DNA of 48,756 nucleotides from Actinomycetes bacterium. Its GTDB lineage: Bacteria > Actinomycetota > Acidimicrobiia > Acidimicrobiales > RAAP-2. Positions 26,148-33,493 of this stretch are shown here, piece by piece (the first letter of the stretch is position 1; each line of letters starts with the position of its first letter). The stretch spans positions 1 to 48,756 of the forward strand of contig JAJZJC010000013.1 of the NCBI GenBank assembly GCA_021810205.1, in the 5' to 3' direction. The position numbers were made by a program, and so were the translations under genes. The notes under the pieces are model-generated. The model saw nothing but the letters and a program-made list of their open reading frames with translations. It ran no database searches and was not told the origin of the DNA.

Positions 26148-26167
26148 CGTGGCACCGGCAGGCCACG
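26148..26167 (+). other. Small inverted repeat before the coxM-type promoter
   Basis: CGTGGC (26148-26153) and GCCACG (26162-26167) are complementary around an eight-base loop. This lies between the second PanE-like gene and the promoter of the molybdenum hydroxylase operon and could be a weak terminator. Six base pairs alone are not strong evidence. Confidence 0.25.
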
Positions 26168-26197
26168 TTGACAATTTGATCAAACCGGCGCTAGGTT
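26168..26197 (+). promoter_or_regulatory. Promoter with operator site E for the molybdenum hydroxylase operon
   Basis: A perfect -35 element TTGACA (26168-26173) and a fair -10 TAGGTT (26192-26197) are 18 bases apart. Between them is the best operator copy, ATTTGATCAAAC (26174-26185), containing the perfect 10-bp palindrome TTTGATCAAA (26175-26184). A protein bound here would occupy the promoter spacer and block transcription. The first gene begins at 26284. Confidence 0.75.
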
Positions 26198-26283
26198 CCC
26201 CAGCGTTCCGTGATGGCGTGCGAAAAGGGACGCCCCGGGGCAAACGGGCCCTGGCCCAGAGGCCACTGGAGGTGTGACTGGCG

Positions 26284-27186
26284 ATGCTGCTCGAACAGGT
26301 GGAGTACGTGCGGCCCCAAAGCCTGGACGAGGCGTTGGAGATCCTTGCGAACGATGACGGGGCGGCGCCGCTGGCCGGTGGCCAGAGCCTGACCAACGTC
26401 TTGAAGAACCGAGTGGCATCGGTCGACGTGCTGGTGGACATCTCCGCTCTGGGCGACTTGGCCGGCATCACCCGCACGGCTGACGGCGGGCTGTCGATCG
26501 GGGCCTGCGTGACCTACGACGAGCTCGATCGCTCTGCGGAGGTGCGCCAGAGCCACTGGATGCTCGGGGAGGTCGCGGCCCACATCGAAGACCAGCAGAT
26601 CCGCAACAAGGGAACGATCGGAGGCAACTGCTGCCTCAGCGATCCCACCAACAACTTGCCGCCGATCCTGGTGGCCCTGGACGCCGTCATGGAGCTCCGC
26701 TCGCGAAGCGGGCGGCGCAGCGTCGAGGCGGCCGACTTCTTCAAGGGGTACTTCGCCACGGCGCTCGAGCCGGGGGAGCTCTTGGTGTCGATCACGGTGC
26801 CTCAGATGCCCGAAAGGTCGGGCGCCGGCTACGCGTCGCTGGCGGTGGGAGCCGACGCCAAGGCCATGGTTCGCGCGGCTGCGCGCGTCACGCTCGACCG
26901 TGACCATGCGACGATCGTCGATTCTCGCGTCGTCCTGGCGCGTGTCGCCCACGTCCCGACGCGCGACGCCGAGGCCGAGGCGCGCCTCAACGGAGCGGAC
27001 GCGACCGACGATGCGGTACGGGCGGCGTGCGCGGGCGTGGCCGACGGTATGCAGCCGATCACCGACGTGCACGGCAGCAGCGAGTACCGCCGCCAGATGG
27101 CGAAGGTGATGGCCAGGCGAGCGGTCGACCAGGCCATCGCGGCGGCCCGAGGGGGCCGCAACGGCTCGAGCGCAGGAGGGAACTGA
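26284..27186 (+). CDS. Molybdenum hydroxylase FAD subunit, CoxM-like
   Basis: A 300-residue FAD-binding subunit of a xanthine oxidase-family molybdenum hydroxylase, carrying electrons from the iron-sulfur subunit to an acceptor. FAD motifs are PLAGGQSLTNVL near residue 35 and IRNKGTIGGNCCLSDPTNN near residue 110. The C-terminal CO_deh_flav_C domain follows. GGAGGTG lies upstream of the ATG. The stop overlaps the next start by one base (TGATG). The M-S-L order is that of CO dehydrogenase and related three-subunit enzymes. Confidence 0.92.
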   Translation: MLLEQVEYVRPQSLDEALEILANDDGAAPLAGGQSLTNVLKNRVASVDVLVDISALGDLAGITRTADGGLSIGACVTYDELDRSAEVRQSHWMLGEVAAHIEDQQIRNKGTIGGNCCLSDPTNNLPPILVALDAVMELRSRSGRRSVEAADFFKGYFATALEPGELLVSITVPQMPERSGAGYASLAVGADAKAMVRAAARVTLDRDHATIVDSRVVLARVAHVPTRDAEAEARLNGADATDDAVRAACAGVADGMQPITDVHGSSEYRRQMAKVMARRAVDQAIAAARGGRNGSSAGGN

Positions 27187-27710
27187 TGGGCGAACGCGCA
27201 ACGTCGCATGCCGTGACCGTGGAGGTCAACGGAGAGAAGGTCAGCCGCATCGTCGCGGCGCGCCAGCTTCTCGTGCACTTCCTCAGAGACACGCTGGGAC
27301 TGACCGGCACCCACATCGGTTGTGATACGGGCAACTGCGGTGCCTGCTCGGTCATCGTGAACGGCAAGCTGGTGAAGAGCTGCATGATCTTGGCCGCCCA
27401 GACGGACGGGGCCACGATCGAGACCGTGGAAGGCCTTGCCCAAGACGGGACGCTGAGCCCCTTGCAGGAGTCGTTCCACGAGCACCATGCGCTCCAATGC
27501 GGGTACTGCACGCCGGGCATGCTCATGAGCGCGACCTACTTGCTTCGCCACAACCCCGAGCCCACCGACGAGGAGATCCGCCGGGGGATCCGGGGGAACA
27601 TCTGCCGCTGCACCGGCTACGTGAACATCGTGAAGGCGATCCGGGCAGTGTCCCGGCGACAGGCGACCGGCGGCCATGCAGTGACGGCGGCCGCCGGTGA
27701 GGAGGTGTGA
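27186..27710 (+). CDS. Molybdenum hydroxylase [2Fe-2S] subunit, CoxS-like
   Basis: A 174-residue subunit with two [2Fe-2S] clusters that pass electrons from the molybdenum site to FAD. The ferredoxin-type cluster ligands lie in GCDTGNCGACSVIVNG plus a downstream Cys (SCMILA). The second cluster ligands are in QCGYCTPGMLMSA and GNICRCTGYVNIV. All eight cysteines appear present. The length is slightly above the usual 155-165 because of N- and C-terminal extensions. It overlaps the CoxM-like gene by one base, and the next start follows directly, so the three subunits are made together. Confidence 0.94.
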   Translation: MGERATSHAVTVEVNGEKVSRIVAARQLLVHFLRDTLGLTGTHIGCDTGNCGACSVIVNGKLVKSCMILAAQTDGATIETVEGLAQDGTLSPLQESFHEHHALQCGYCTPGMLMSATYLLRHNPEPTDEEIRRGIRGNICRCTGYVNIVKAIRAVSRRQATGGHAVTAAAGEEV

Positions 27711-27711
27711 G

Positions 27712-30213
27712 GTGACGATCACCAGTGCCCCGGTCACCGGGGAGGCCACTAAGACCTGGTCCGGGCGTTCGATGCCTCGGAAGGAGGACGGGCGGCTCGT
27801 CCAAGGTCAGGGTGCGTTCGTGGACGATGGCGGCATGCACGGCCAGGGCTACGCATGGTTCGTGCGGTCTCCCTACGCGCACGCGAGGATCGTGTCGATC
27901 GACTGCGGGCCGGCACTTGCGATGGAAGGCGTCTACGCAGTGCTCACCGGCGAGGAAGCGAAAGCCATGTGCGAGGCGCCGTTCTTCGCCATCGCTCCAC
28001 CGCCGGGCTCGCTCATGCAGGAGTGGCCGCTCGCCGTGGGCAAGGTCCGCTACCAAGGTGACGCGGTGGCCGTCGTGCTCGCGGATACCCGAGAGACCGC
28101 CCGCGATGCTGCCGAACGCGTGGTGGTCGACTACGAGCCGCTGCCGGCGGTTACCGACGGCGTCGCGGCAGCAGAGCCGACGACGCCCCTGTTGTACGAC
28201 GAGGCGGGCACCAACGTCGCATGGCACGGCGTGTACGACTACGGCGACGTGGACTGGGCGCTCGAAAACGCCGACCACGTGGTCAAGCTCGATCGTCTGC
28301 ACTTCCACCGCTTCACGTCCTCTCCGCTGGAGTGCAACGGCGCCGTGGTGAACTTCAATCGCGGGACGGGCGTGGTGGACGTGCTGTCCAACTACCAGAT
28401 GCCGATGTTCGCGGCAATGGTCGTCGGACCGACCATTGGCGTTCCCATGAACAAGTTCAATTTCGTGACCAAGGACATCGGCGGGGCCTTCGGGATCAAG
28501 ATCGGCTTCTATCCCCAGATCGCCGCGTTGGCCTTGCTGTCGAAGAAGGCCGGGCGCCCGGCCAAGTGGACCGAGTTTCGGACCGAGCACATGCTCAGTG
28601 CCGGGCACGGCAACGAGCGCACCTTCCTCGACATCGAGGTGCCGGTGATGTCCGACGGGACGATCCTCGGGCTGAAGGCTCGGGCGTTCGACGATGCCGG
28701 TGCATACCTCCACTACGAGCCGCTCGGTGCTGTGATCTGGTCGCAGGTCGTGCCCGGCTGCTACAAGCTGAAGCACGTCCGGGTCGACTACACCGAGGTG
28801 GTCACCAACAAGTGCCCCGTGGTGCCCAACCGCGGCTACTCGCGCATGCAGCATCTCTGGCTCGTCGAGCGCATTGTGGACGTGGTCGCCCACGAGCTCG
28901 GCTTGGACGCGGTGGAGGTGCGCAAGCGCAATTACGTCCAGCCGGAGGACTACCCCTACGAGACCCCGAATGGGTGCATCTACGACTCCGGCGACTTGCC
29001 GCGGTCGCTCGATCTCGCGCTCGAGCTGGCACATGTCGACGAGTGGCGTGCCCGCCAGCGTGAGCTGGGCACCGGGTCGGGTCGGAGGATCGGGATTGGG
29101 ATCGGCTCAACGCTCGACTCGGGCACGAACAACTTCGGCCAGTCGAGGATCATCAATCCCGAGCTCCCGTTCTCCGGCAACGGCGAGGCAGCCTTTGCCA
29201 AACTGGACCTGTTCGGTGAGATCAACGTCAACCTCGGCACGACGCCGCAGGGTCAGGGGCACGAGACGACGGCCGCCCAGGTTGCGGCAGACATCCTCGG
29301 GGTGACGCCCGAAGACGTGACGGTCTCGACCGGTTTCAACCAGGCCAACAACTCCTACGTCGGGTTCTCGGGTACCTACGCCAGCCAGTTCGCCGTGTCC
29401 GGTCTGGGCGCTGTCATGGGTGCGGCGCAGAAGCTCCGGCACCAGATCGTGAAGCTCGCCGCGTTCGCCCTGCAGGCCGAGGAGGAGGAGATCGAGCTCG
29501 AAGGAGGCACCGCCCGTGTCCGGGGCGACGAGGAGCGGGCCATCCCCTTCATCGGACTCGCCAACATGGTCTACACGAACAACGCCGGGCTACCTGCCAG
29601 CCTTTTGAGCGAATGCGACCTGAACGCTCGCTACGTCTACGTTCCGCCGTTCGAGGTCCCCGACACGGTGGCCAAGACGGGCAACCTCACCCTCACGTAC
29701 GCCAGCCAAGTGCATGTGTGCGTGATCGAGGTCGACGAGGAGACGGGAGAGGTCAAGGTGCTCGAGTACGCCGCGGTGGACGATTGCGGCAAGCGCATCA
29801 ACCCGTTGGTCGTAGAGGGCCAGGTCCATGGGGCGACGGGGCTGGGCATCGCCGCCTCGCTCTACGAGTCGCTGGACTACGACGAGTCCGGCCAGCTCCA
29901 GGAGCCGTCCTTTTACGAGTACCACGTCGGCACGGCCATGGACATCCCCGACGTCGCCTGCGGCGACATCGAGTCGCCGAGCCCCTTCACTCCCAACGGT
30001 GCCAAGGGCATGGGCGAAGGCGGCGGCGCGCCGCTCCATGCCGTGTGCGCCGCGCTCCAGGACGCGTTGGGTGGCGGCGGCGCGGTCGTATCGGAGAGCC
30101 ACAACCACTGGGCGCGGGTGTACGAGCTGGTACATCGGGAGCCGGGAGCACCACGTGGCGTAGAGGTCATCACCCGGTCGGGCGGGTTGGCGAACGACGC
30201 GGCGAGCCTTTGA
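27712..30213 (+). CDS. Molybdenum hydroxylase large subunit, CoxL-like but not CO dehydrogenase
   Basis: An 833-residue catalytic subunit of the xanthine dehydrogenase/CoxL family, binding the molybdenum-pterin cofactor. The first domain (RSPYAHARIVSID) and the cofactor-binding region (TKDIGGAFGIKIGFYPQ) are standard, and the catalytic Glu is at about residue 769 in KGMGEGGGAP. The loop that in form I CO dehydrogenase reads AYxCSFR is here PNRGYSRMQHLW at about residue 372, so CO oxidation is not expected. Hydroxylation of a carbon next to nitrogen in a heterocycle, or of an aldehyde, is more in keeping with the operon. The GTG at 27712 is preceded by GGAGG. It overlaps the CoxG-like start by one base. 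Confidence 0.91.
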   Translation: MTITSAPVTGEATKTWSGRSMPRKEDGRLVQGQGAFVDDGGMHGQGYAWFVRSPYAHARIVSIDCGPALAMEGVYAVLTGEEAKAMCEAPFFAIAPPPGSLMQEWPLAVGKVRYQGDAVAVVLADTRETARDAAERVVVDYEPLPAVTDGVAAAEPTTPLLYDEAGTNVAWHGVYDYGDVDWALENADHVVKLDRLHFHRFTSSPLECNGAVVNFNRGTGVVDVLSNYQMPMFAAMVVGPTIGVPMNKFNFVTKDIGGAFGIKIGFYPQIAALALLSKKAGRPAKWTEFRTEHMLSAGHGNERTFLDIEVPVMSDGTILGLKARAFDDAGAYLHYEPLGAVIWSQVVPGCYKLKHVRVDYTEVVTNKCPVVPNRGYSRMQHLWLVERIVDVVAHELGLDAVEVRKRNYVQPEDYPYETPNGCIYDSGDLPRSLDLALELAHVDEWRARQRELGTGSGRRIGIGIGSTLDSGTNNFGQSRIINPELPFSGNGEAAFAKLDLFGEINVNLGTTPQGQGHETTAAQVAADILGVTPEDVTVSTGFNQANNSYVGFSGTYASQFAVSGLGAVMGAAQKLRHQIVKLAAFALQAEEEEIELEGGTARVRGDEERAIPFIGLANMVYTNNAGLPASLLSECDLNARYVYVPPFEVPDTVAKTGNLTLTYASQVHVCVIEVDEETGEVKVLEYAAVDDCGKRINPLVVEGQVHGATGLGIAASLYESLDYDESGQLQEPSFYEYHVGTAMDIPDVACGDIESPSPFTPNGAKGMGEGGGAPLHAVCAALQDALGGGGAVVSESHNHWARVYELVHREPGAPRGVEVITRSGGLANDAASL

Positions 30214-30884
30214 TGCTGCTCACCAACGAGTTCGTCGTCGCAGCCGATGTCGACACGGTGTGGGCCCACCTCTTGGACATGGAGGTCGTGGCCGAGTGCG
30301 TGCCCGGCGCCAAGGTGGAAGAGGTGGTGCCGCCGGCCACGTACAAAGGGAAGATCCGGCTGAAGATCGGTCCGATGACCGTCGAGTACCGCGGCGAGGC
30401 CACGCTGGTCGAGGTCGACCAGGATGCGCGCCGGGCGACGATCCAGATGAAGGCCCGTGAGGCTCGAGGACAGGGCTCGGCCTTGGCCACCGTGCGCAAC
30501 AGTCTCGCTGCGGTGCCTGCAGGCACCCACGTCCGGGCGGAGACCGAGCTGGAGATCACGGGGCCCCAGGCGCAGTTCGGAAAGGGCGTGCTCGAAGACG
30601 TGGGCGGCCGGATCCTCGAGGAGTTCACGGCACGGCTCGAACGGCGGATCGCCGCCCAGGCGTCGCAGAGCTCGGATGTGGTGACCGGCAACGGAGCGCC
30701 GTCGGCCAACGGTGCCGCATCGTTGTCCTCCAGCGCCGAGGGAGCCTCCGAGGACGACGCCTTGGACCTGAACCGGGTACTGGTGTCGTCGCTCAGGGAC
30801 CGCGGATTGAAGATCGGCGCTGGCGTCGCCGCGGTGATCTTCGGGGTGGCCGTCATCTGGCGGTGGCGCCACCGCCGCTCGTAG
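30213..30884 (+). CDS. CoxG-like SRPBCC protein with C-terminal membrane anchor
   Basis: A 223-residue protein of the CoxG family (SRPBCC fold, about residues 1-150). The family start NEFVVAADVDTVWAHLLDMEVVAECVPGAK is clear, as is ITGPQAQFGKG. A linker rich in serine, alanine and glycine covers about 150-195. The C-terminus has a hydrophobic segment (LKIGAGVAAVIFGVAVIW) followed by arginines, a typical membrane anchor. CoxG of Oligotropha carboxidovorans recruits CO dehydrogenase to the membrane; the same role for this enzyme is inferred. It overlaps the large subunit stop by one base. Confidence 0.9.
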   Translation: MLLTNEFVVAADVDTVWAHLLDMEVVAECVPGAKVEEVVPPATYKGKIRLKIGPMTVEYRGEATLVEVDQDARRATIQMKAREARGQGSALATVRNSLAAVPAGTHVRAETELEITGPQAQFGKGVLEDVGGRILEEFTARLERRIAAQASQSSDVVTGNGAPSANGAASLSSSAEGASEDDALDLNRVLVSSLRDRGLKIGAGVAAVIFGVAVIWRWRHRRS

Positions 30885-31001
30885 CAGGCGCTGCCTCGAC
30901 GCATGCGGCACGGGCCGGGCGCGCGCCGGTCGGCTCGCGTGCATGTGCGATGGCGGCGACGTTCGACGTCGCGCCGTGACCATCCTCGCAAGGAGGCCAG
31001 C

Positions 31002-31115
31002 GTGGTCCACGTGGACGTGCACTGCGGCGACCGAGAGGTGCTCACTGCTTCCGCCACCTGTCGAGCGGGAGTCCCGCAAACCCTTGACCCTGATTGCAGA
31101 GTGACATATATTTGA
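31002..31115 (+). CDS. Possible 37-codon small ORF, doubtful
   Basis: A GTG is preceded at ideal spacing by AAGGAGG (30990-30996). The 37-residue product starts VVHVDVHCGDREVLTA, has three cysteines and no known motif, and its stop lies within operator site F. The last third of the frame is also the promoter of the next operon, so that part is not under coding selection alone. It could be a short leader peptide, a worn gene remnant, or a chance frame behind a chance ribosome site. Confidence 0.25.
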   Translation: MVHVDVHCGDREVLTASATCRAGVPQTLDPDCRVTYI

Positions 31116-31121
31116 TCAACG
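31084..31121 (+). promoter_or_regulatory. Promoter with operator site F for the cyclase operon
   Basis: TTGACC (31084-31089) and TATATT (31107-31112), 17 bases apart, make a good sigma-70-type promoter. ATTTGATCAACG (31110-31121) overlaps the -10 element and the expected transcription start. It matches the shared motif at ten of twelve positions. A bound regulator would repress the operon. Confidence 0.7.
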
Positions 31122-31211
31122 GCCGTGGGCTGTGTGAGCGGCGGCCATGGGGGGAGGCGTCAGGCTGATGCGGCGTTCGAAATGCATCGGGGCGATGCTG
31201 GTCTGCGCATC

Positions 31212-31943
31212 ATGTCGATCGGGGTCGAGACCGTGAGAGTGGTCGACTGCTCGCACCACTACGACAACGCGATGCCGCTCATGGAGGGCATCGCGCCGCC
31301 AGACTTCACGGACTTCGCCACCGTCGTCCGTGACGGCTATGCGATGTCGCGCTACGCCTTCACCAATCACACCGGCACGCACATCGACGCGCCCGCCCAC
31401 CAGATCGACGGTGGCGCCACCTTGGACGAGATCCCGCTGAGCCGACTGGTGACCGAAGCGGTGGTGTTCGATTGCCGCTCGGTTGATCCCGGTCCGGTCG
31501 CGCTGCACGACATCAGTGATCGTGTCGACGAAATCAGGCCGAACGATCTCGCCCTCTTCTGCTCGGGCAATGACCGGAATTGGGGGACCGATGCCTACTG
31601 GAGGGCGTGGTGCTACCCGGGCGCCGAGGCGTCCACCGCCCTCATCGACCGTGGCGTGTCCGGCGTGGGCTTCGACGGTCCTTCGGCCGACCCGGTCGAC
31701 AGCGTCACCTACGAGCTGCACCGGATCTGGCTCGGTGCCGGACGCGTGATCCTCGAGAACTTGCGTTCGCTGACCGAGCTCCCTGGCCGATGCCGTATCG
31801 TCTGTGCCCCCCTCAAGGTCCGCAAGGCCAACGGTGGTCCCGTGCGGGTCTTGGCGTTGGTCGACGAGGCCGAGGGGACGGGAGTCGAGCAGGACCCAGC
31901 TCGAGCAACCGCTGGCGCATCTCACCCGGGGGGCGCGTCATGA
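31212..31943 (+). CDS. Cyclase-family (kynurenine formamidase-like) hydrolase
   Basis: A 243-residue metal-dependent hydrolase of the cyclase superfamily, which includes KynB-type formamidases and isatin hydrolase; these open cyclic amides or remove formyl groups. The metal motif is NHTGTHIDAPAHQ near residue 55, and the family opening VVDCSHHYDNAMPLMEG is at about residues 8-24. GVGFDGPSADPVDS supplies the second active-site block. Two earlier in-frame starts exist (ATG at 31182 and GTG at 31125); none has an ideal ribosome site, so the N-terminus is uncertain. The stop overlaps the permease start by four bases. Ring opening or deformylation of a nitrogenous intermediate is a fair guess. Confidence 0.83.
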   Translation: MSIGVETVRVVDCSHHYDNAMPLMEGIAPPDFTDFATVVRDGYAMSRYAFTNHTGTHIDAPAHQIDGGATLDEIPLSRLVTEAVVFDCRSVDPGPVALHDISDRVDEIRPNDLALFCSGNDRNWGTDAYWRAWCYPGAEASTALIDRGVSGVGFDGPSADPVDSVTYELHRIWLGAGRVILENLRSLTELPGRCRIVCAPLKVRKANGGPVRVLALVDEAEGTGVEQDPARATAGASHPGGAS

Positions 31944-33433
31944 GCGACGGCGCCTCCAGGGGCACGCGCGGGGGCCTTCGCCACGGCGTGCTCGGCAGCG
32001 CGGACGCGGTTGCCCAGTCGCTGGCTCTTCTCGCACTGGCCTTCGGGGTGTCGGCTGCCCCAGCTGGCGTTGCCGCCTCGGCCGGCCTCGCGACCCCCTG
32101 GGCCTACCTCATCGCCGGTGCCGGCAGCCTCTGCCTGGCTTCGGTCATCGTCCGCTTCACCAAGCGGATCGCCCATGCCGGCGGGCTCTACGCCTACACG
32201 GTGCGCGGGCTGGGCCCCCAGGCGGGGTTCATCGGCGGCTGGCTTTACGCCATCGCGTACGCGGTGGGGATCTCGTTCGTCCTCATCATCTCGAGCGACT
32301 TCCTGGCGACAGTCCTCGACACCAACACGAGCGTGCATCTGAGCTGGTTCACCTGGTACGTGGTGCTGCTCGCGATCATCCTCGTCCTGGCGATGGTCGA
32401 CATCCGGGTGTCGACGAGGATCCAGCTCGTGTTCGCCGTGATCGGGGTCGCGGCAATCGTCGCGCTGTGCGTCGCGATCTTGGCGCACGGAGGGGCGAAT
32501 GGCGTGTCGGCCGCGCCGCTGAACCCTGCGAACGGGCCCACCGTCCACGGGCTCTTCTTGGGGGGCGTGCTTGCCTTCACGGGCTTCATCGGCTTCGAGG
32601 CCGCCGCCGTGCTCGGAGAAGAAGCGGCCAAGCCGCTGCGCGTGATCCCCCGCGCCATCTTGGGCACGGTGATCGTCGCGACCGTCTACTACGTCTTCGT
32701 CACCTGGTCGATGGCGATCGGCTTCGGCTCGCACCACATCTCGCAATGGGTGTCGGACGCCACGGCCCTCTCGACGCTGTCGGATCGCTATGTGAACCAT
32801 GGGTTCGCCACCTTCCTCGACATCGTGGTGGTGGTGGACGCCTTCGTTGCCGCGTTGGCCGGCGTGCAGCTGACGGCGCGGACCCTGTTCGCACTGGGTC
32901 GAGACCGCGGCATCCCCACCCTCTTCTCGCTGACGACCCCCCGGTTCAAGAGCCCGTTCGTCGGGATCTCGATCTCGGTGGTGCTCACGTTGGTGCTCGG
33001 AGCCACCCTGGGGCGCCACTACGGCGTGTTCACCTATTTCGCCATGATGGCGACGACCGGGTCCCTGGGCATTCTCTTCGTGTACGTGCTTGTCGCGCTG
33101 TCGGGGATGGTCTACTTCTGGCGCCTGCGCACCCGGGGCACCCACGCCTACAACGTGCTGCTCGACTTCGTGTTCCCACTCGGGGCTGTGGCCATATGCG
33201 GCTATACGATCTACTCTTCCATCACTCCAGCACCGCCGGCGCCGATCAGCTACTCGGTATGGATCGCGCTCGGCTGGCTGGTGGCGGGGCTGGTCGTAGT
33301 GGGCGTGCTGCTCGCGACGCGGCCGGAGGCAGTGAAGAGGTTCGGACGGGCCTTCGTCGGCGCACACGAAGACGGAGCCGCCGCGACGTCCCCGCTTGCC
33401 ACACCGCCGGAGCTCGCCGAGACGCGACAGTGA
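31940..33433 (+). CDS. APC-superfamily permease
   Basis: A 497-residue membrane transporter of the amino acid/polyamine/organocation superfamily, with about 12 hydrophobic segments. After a short N-terminus comes LGSADAVAQSLALLALAFGVS, the usual first helix with small residues, then AGGLYAYTVRGLGPQAGF, the conserved loop between helices 2 and 3. FTGFIGFEAAAVLGEEAAKP is the substrate-region helix 6 signature. It is expected to import an amine, amino acid or purine-like compound, or exchange substrate for product. It is coupled to the cyclase gene and provides a second uptake route besides the ABC importer. Confidence 0.9.
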   Translation: MSDGASRGTRGGLRHGVLGSADAVAQSLALLALAFGVSAAPAGVAASAGLATPWAYLIAGAGSLCLASVIVRFTKRIAHAGGLYAYTVRGLGPQAGFIGGWLYAIAYAVGISFVLIISSDFLATVLDTNTSVHLSWFTWYVVLLAIILVLAMVDIRVSTRIQLVFAVIGVAAIVALCVAILAHGGANGVSAAPLNPANGPTVHGLFLGGVLAFTGFIGFEAAAVLGEEAAKPLRVIPRAILGTVIVATVYYVFVTWSMAIGFGSHHISQWVSDATALSTLSDRYVNHGFATFLDIVVVVDAFVAALAGVQLTARTLFALGRDRGIPTLFSLTTPRFKSPFVGISISVVLTLVLGATLGRHYGVFTYFAMMATTGSLGILFVYVLVALSGMVYFWRLRTRGTHAYNVLLDFVFPLGAVAICGYTIYSSITPAPPAPISYSVWIALGWLVAGLVVVGVLLATRPEAVKRFGRAFVGAHEDGAAATSPLATPPELAETRQ

Positions 33434-33493
33434 GCGCTACGAAGTTTCCAATTCGACGCTGGCTCCGCCAAGGGGTCGGCTGGGAGGTTGCCC

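Larger units (their letters stand above)
30885..31211 (+). other. Intergenic region with promoter, operator and possible small ORF
   Basis: This stretch of about 330 bases separates the molybdenum hydroxylase operon from the cyclase operon. It contains a weak hairpin (GCGACG at 30956-30961 with CGTCGC at 30967-30972), a possible small ORF (31002-31115) with a strong Shine-Dalgarno sequence, and the promoter with operator site F (31084-31121). From 31122 to the cyclase start it would be a leader of about 90 bases, containing a G-rich run (31149-31154) and two in-frame ATGs. Confidence 0.55.

Noticed and set aside
26284..30884. Annotation of the molybdenum enzyme as aerobic CO dehydrogenase
   Set aside because: Gene order and CoxG match, but the large subunit lacks the AYxCSFR active-site loop; PNRGYSRMQHLW is present instead.
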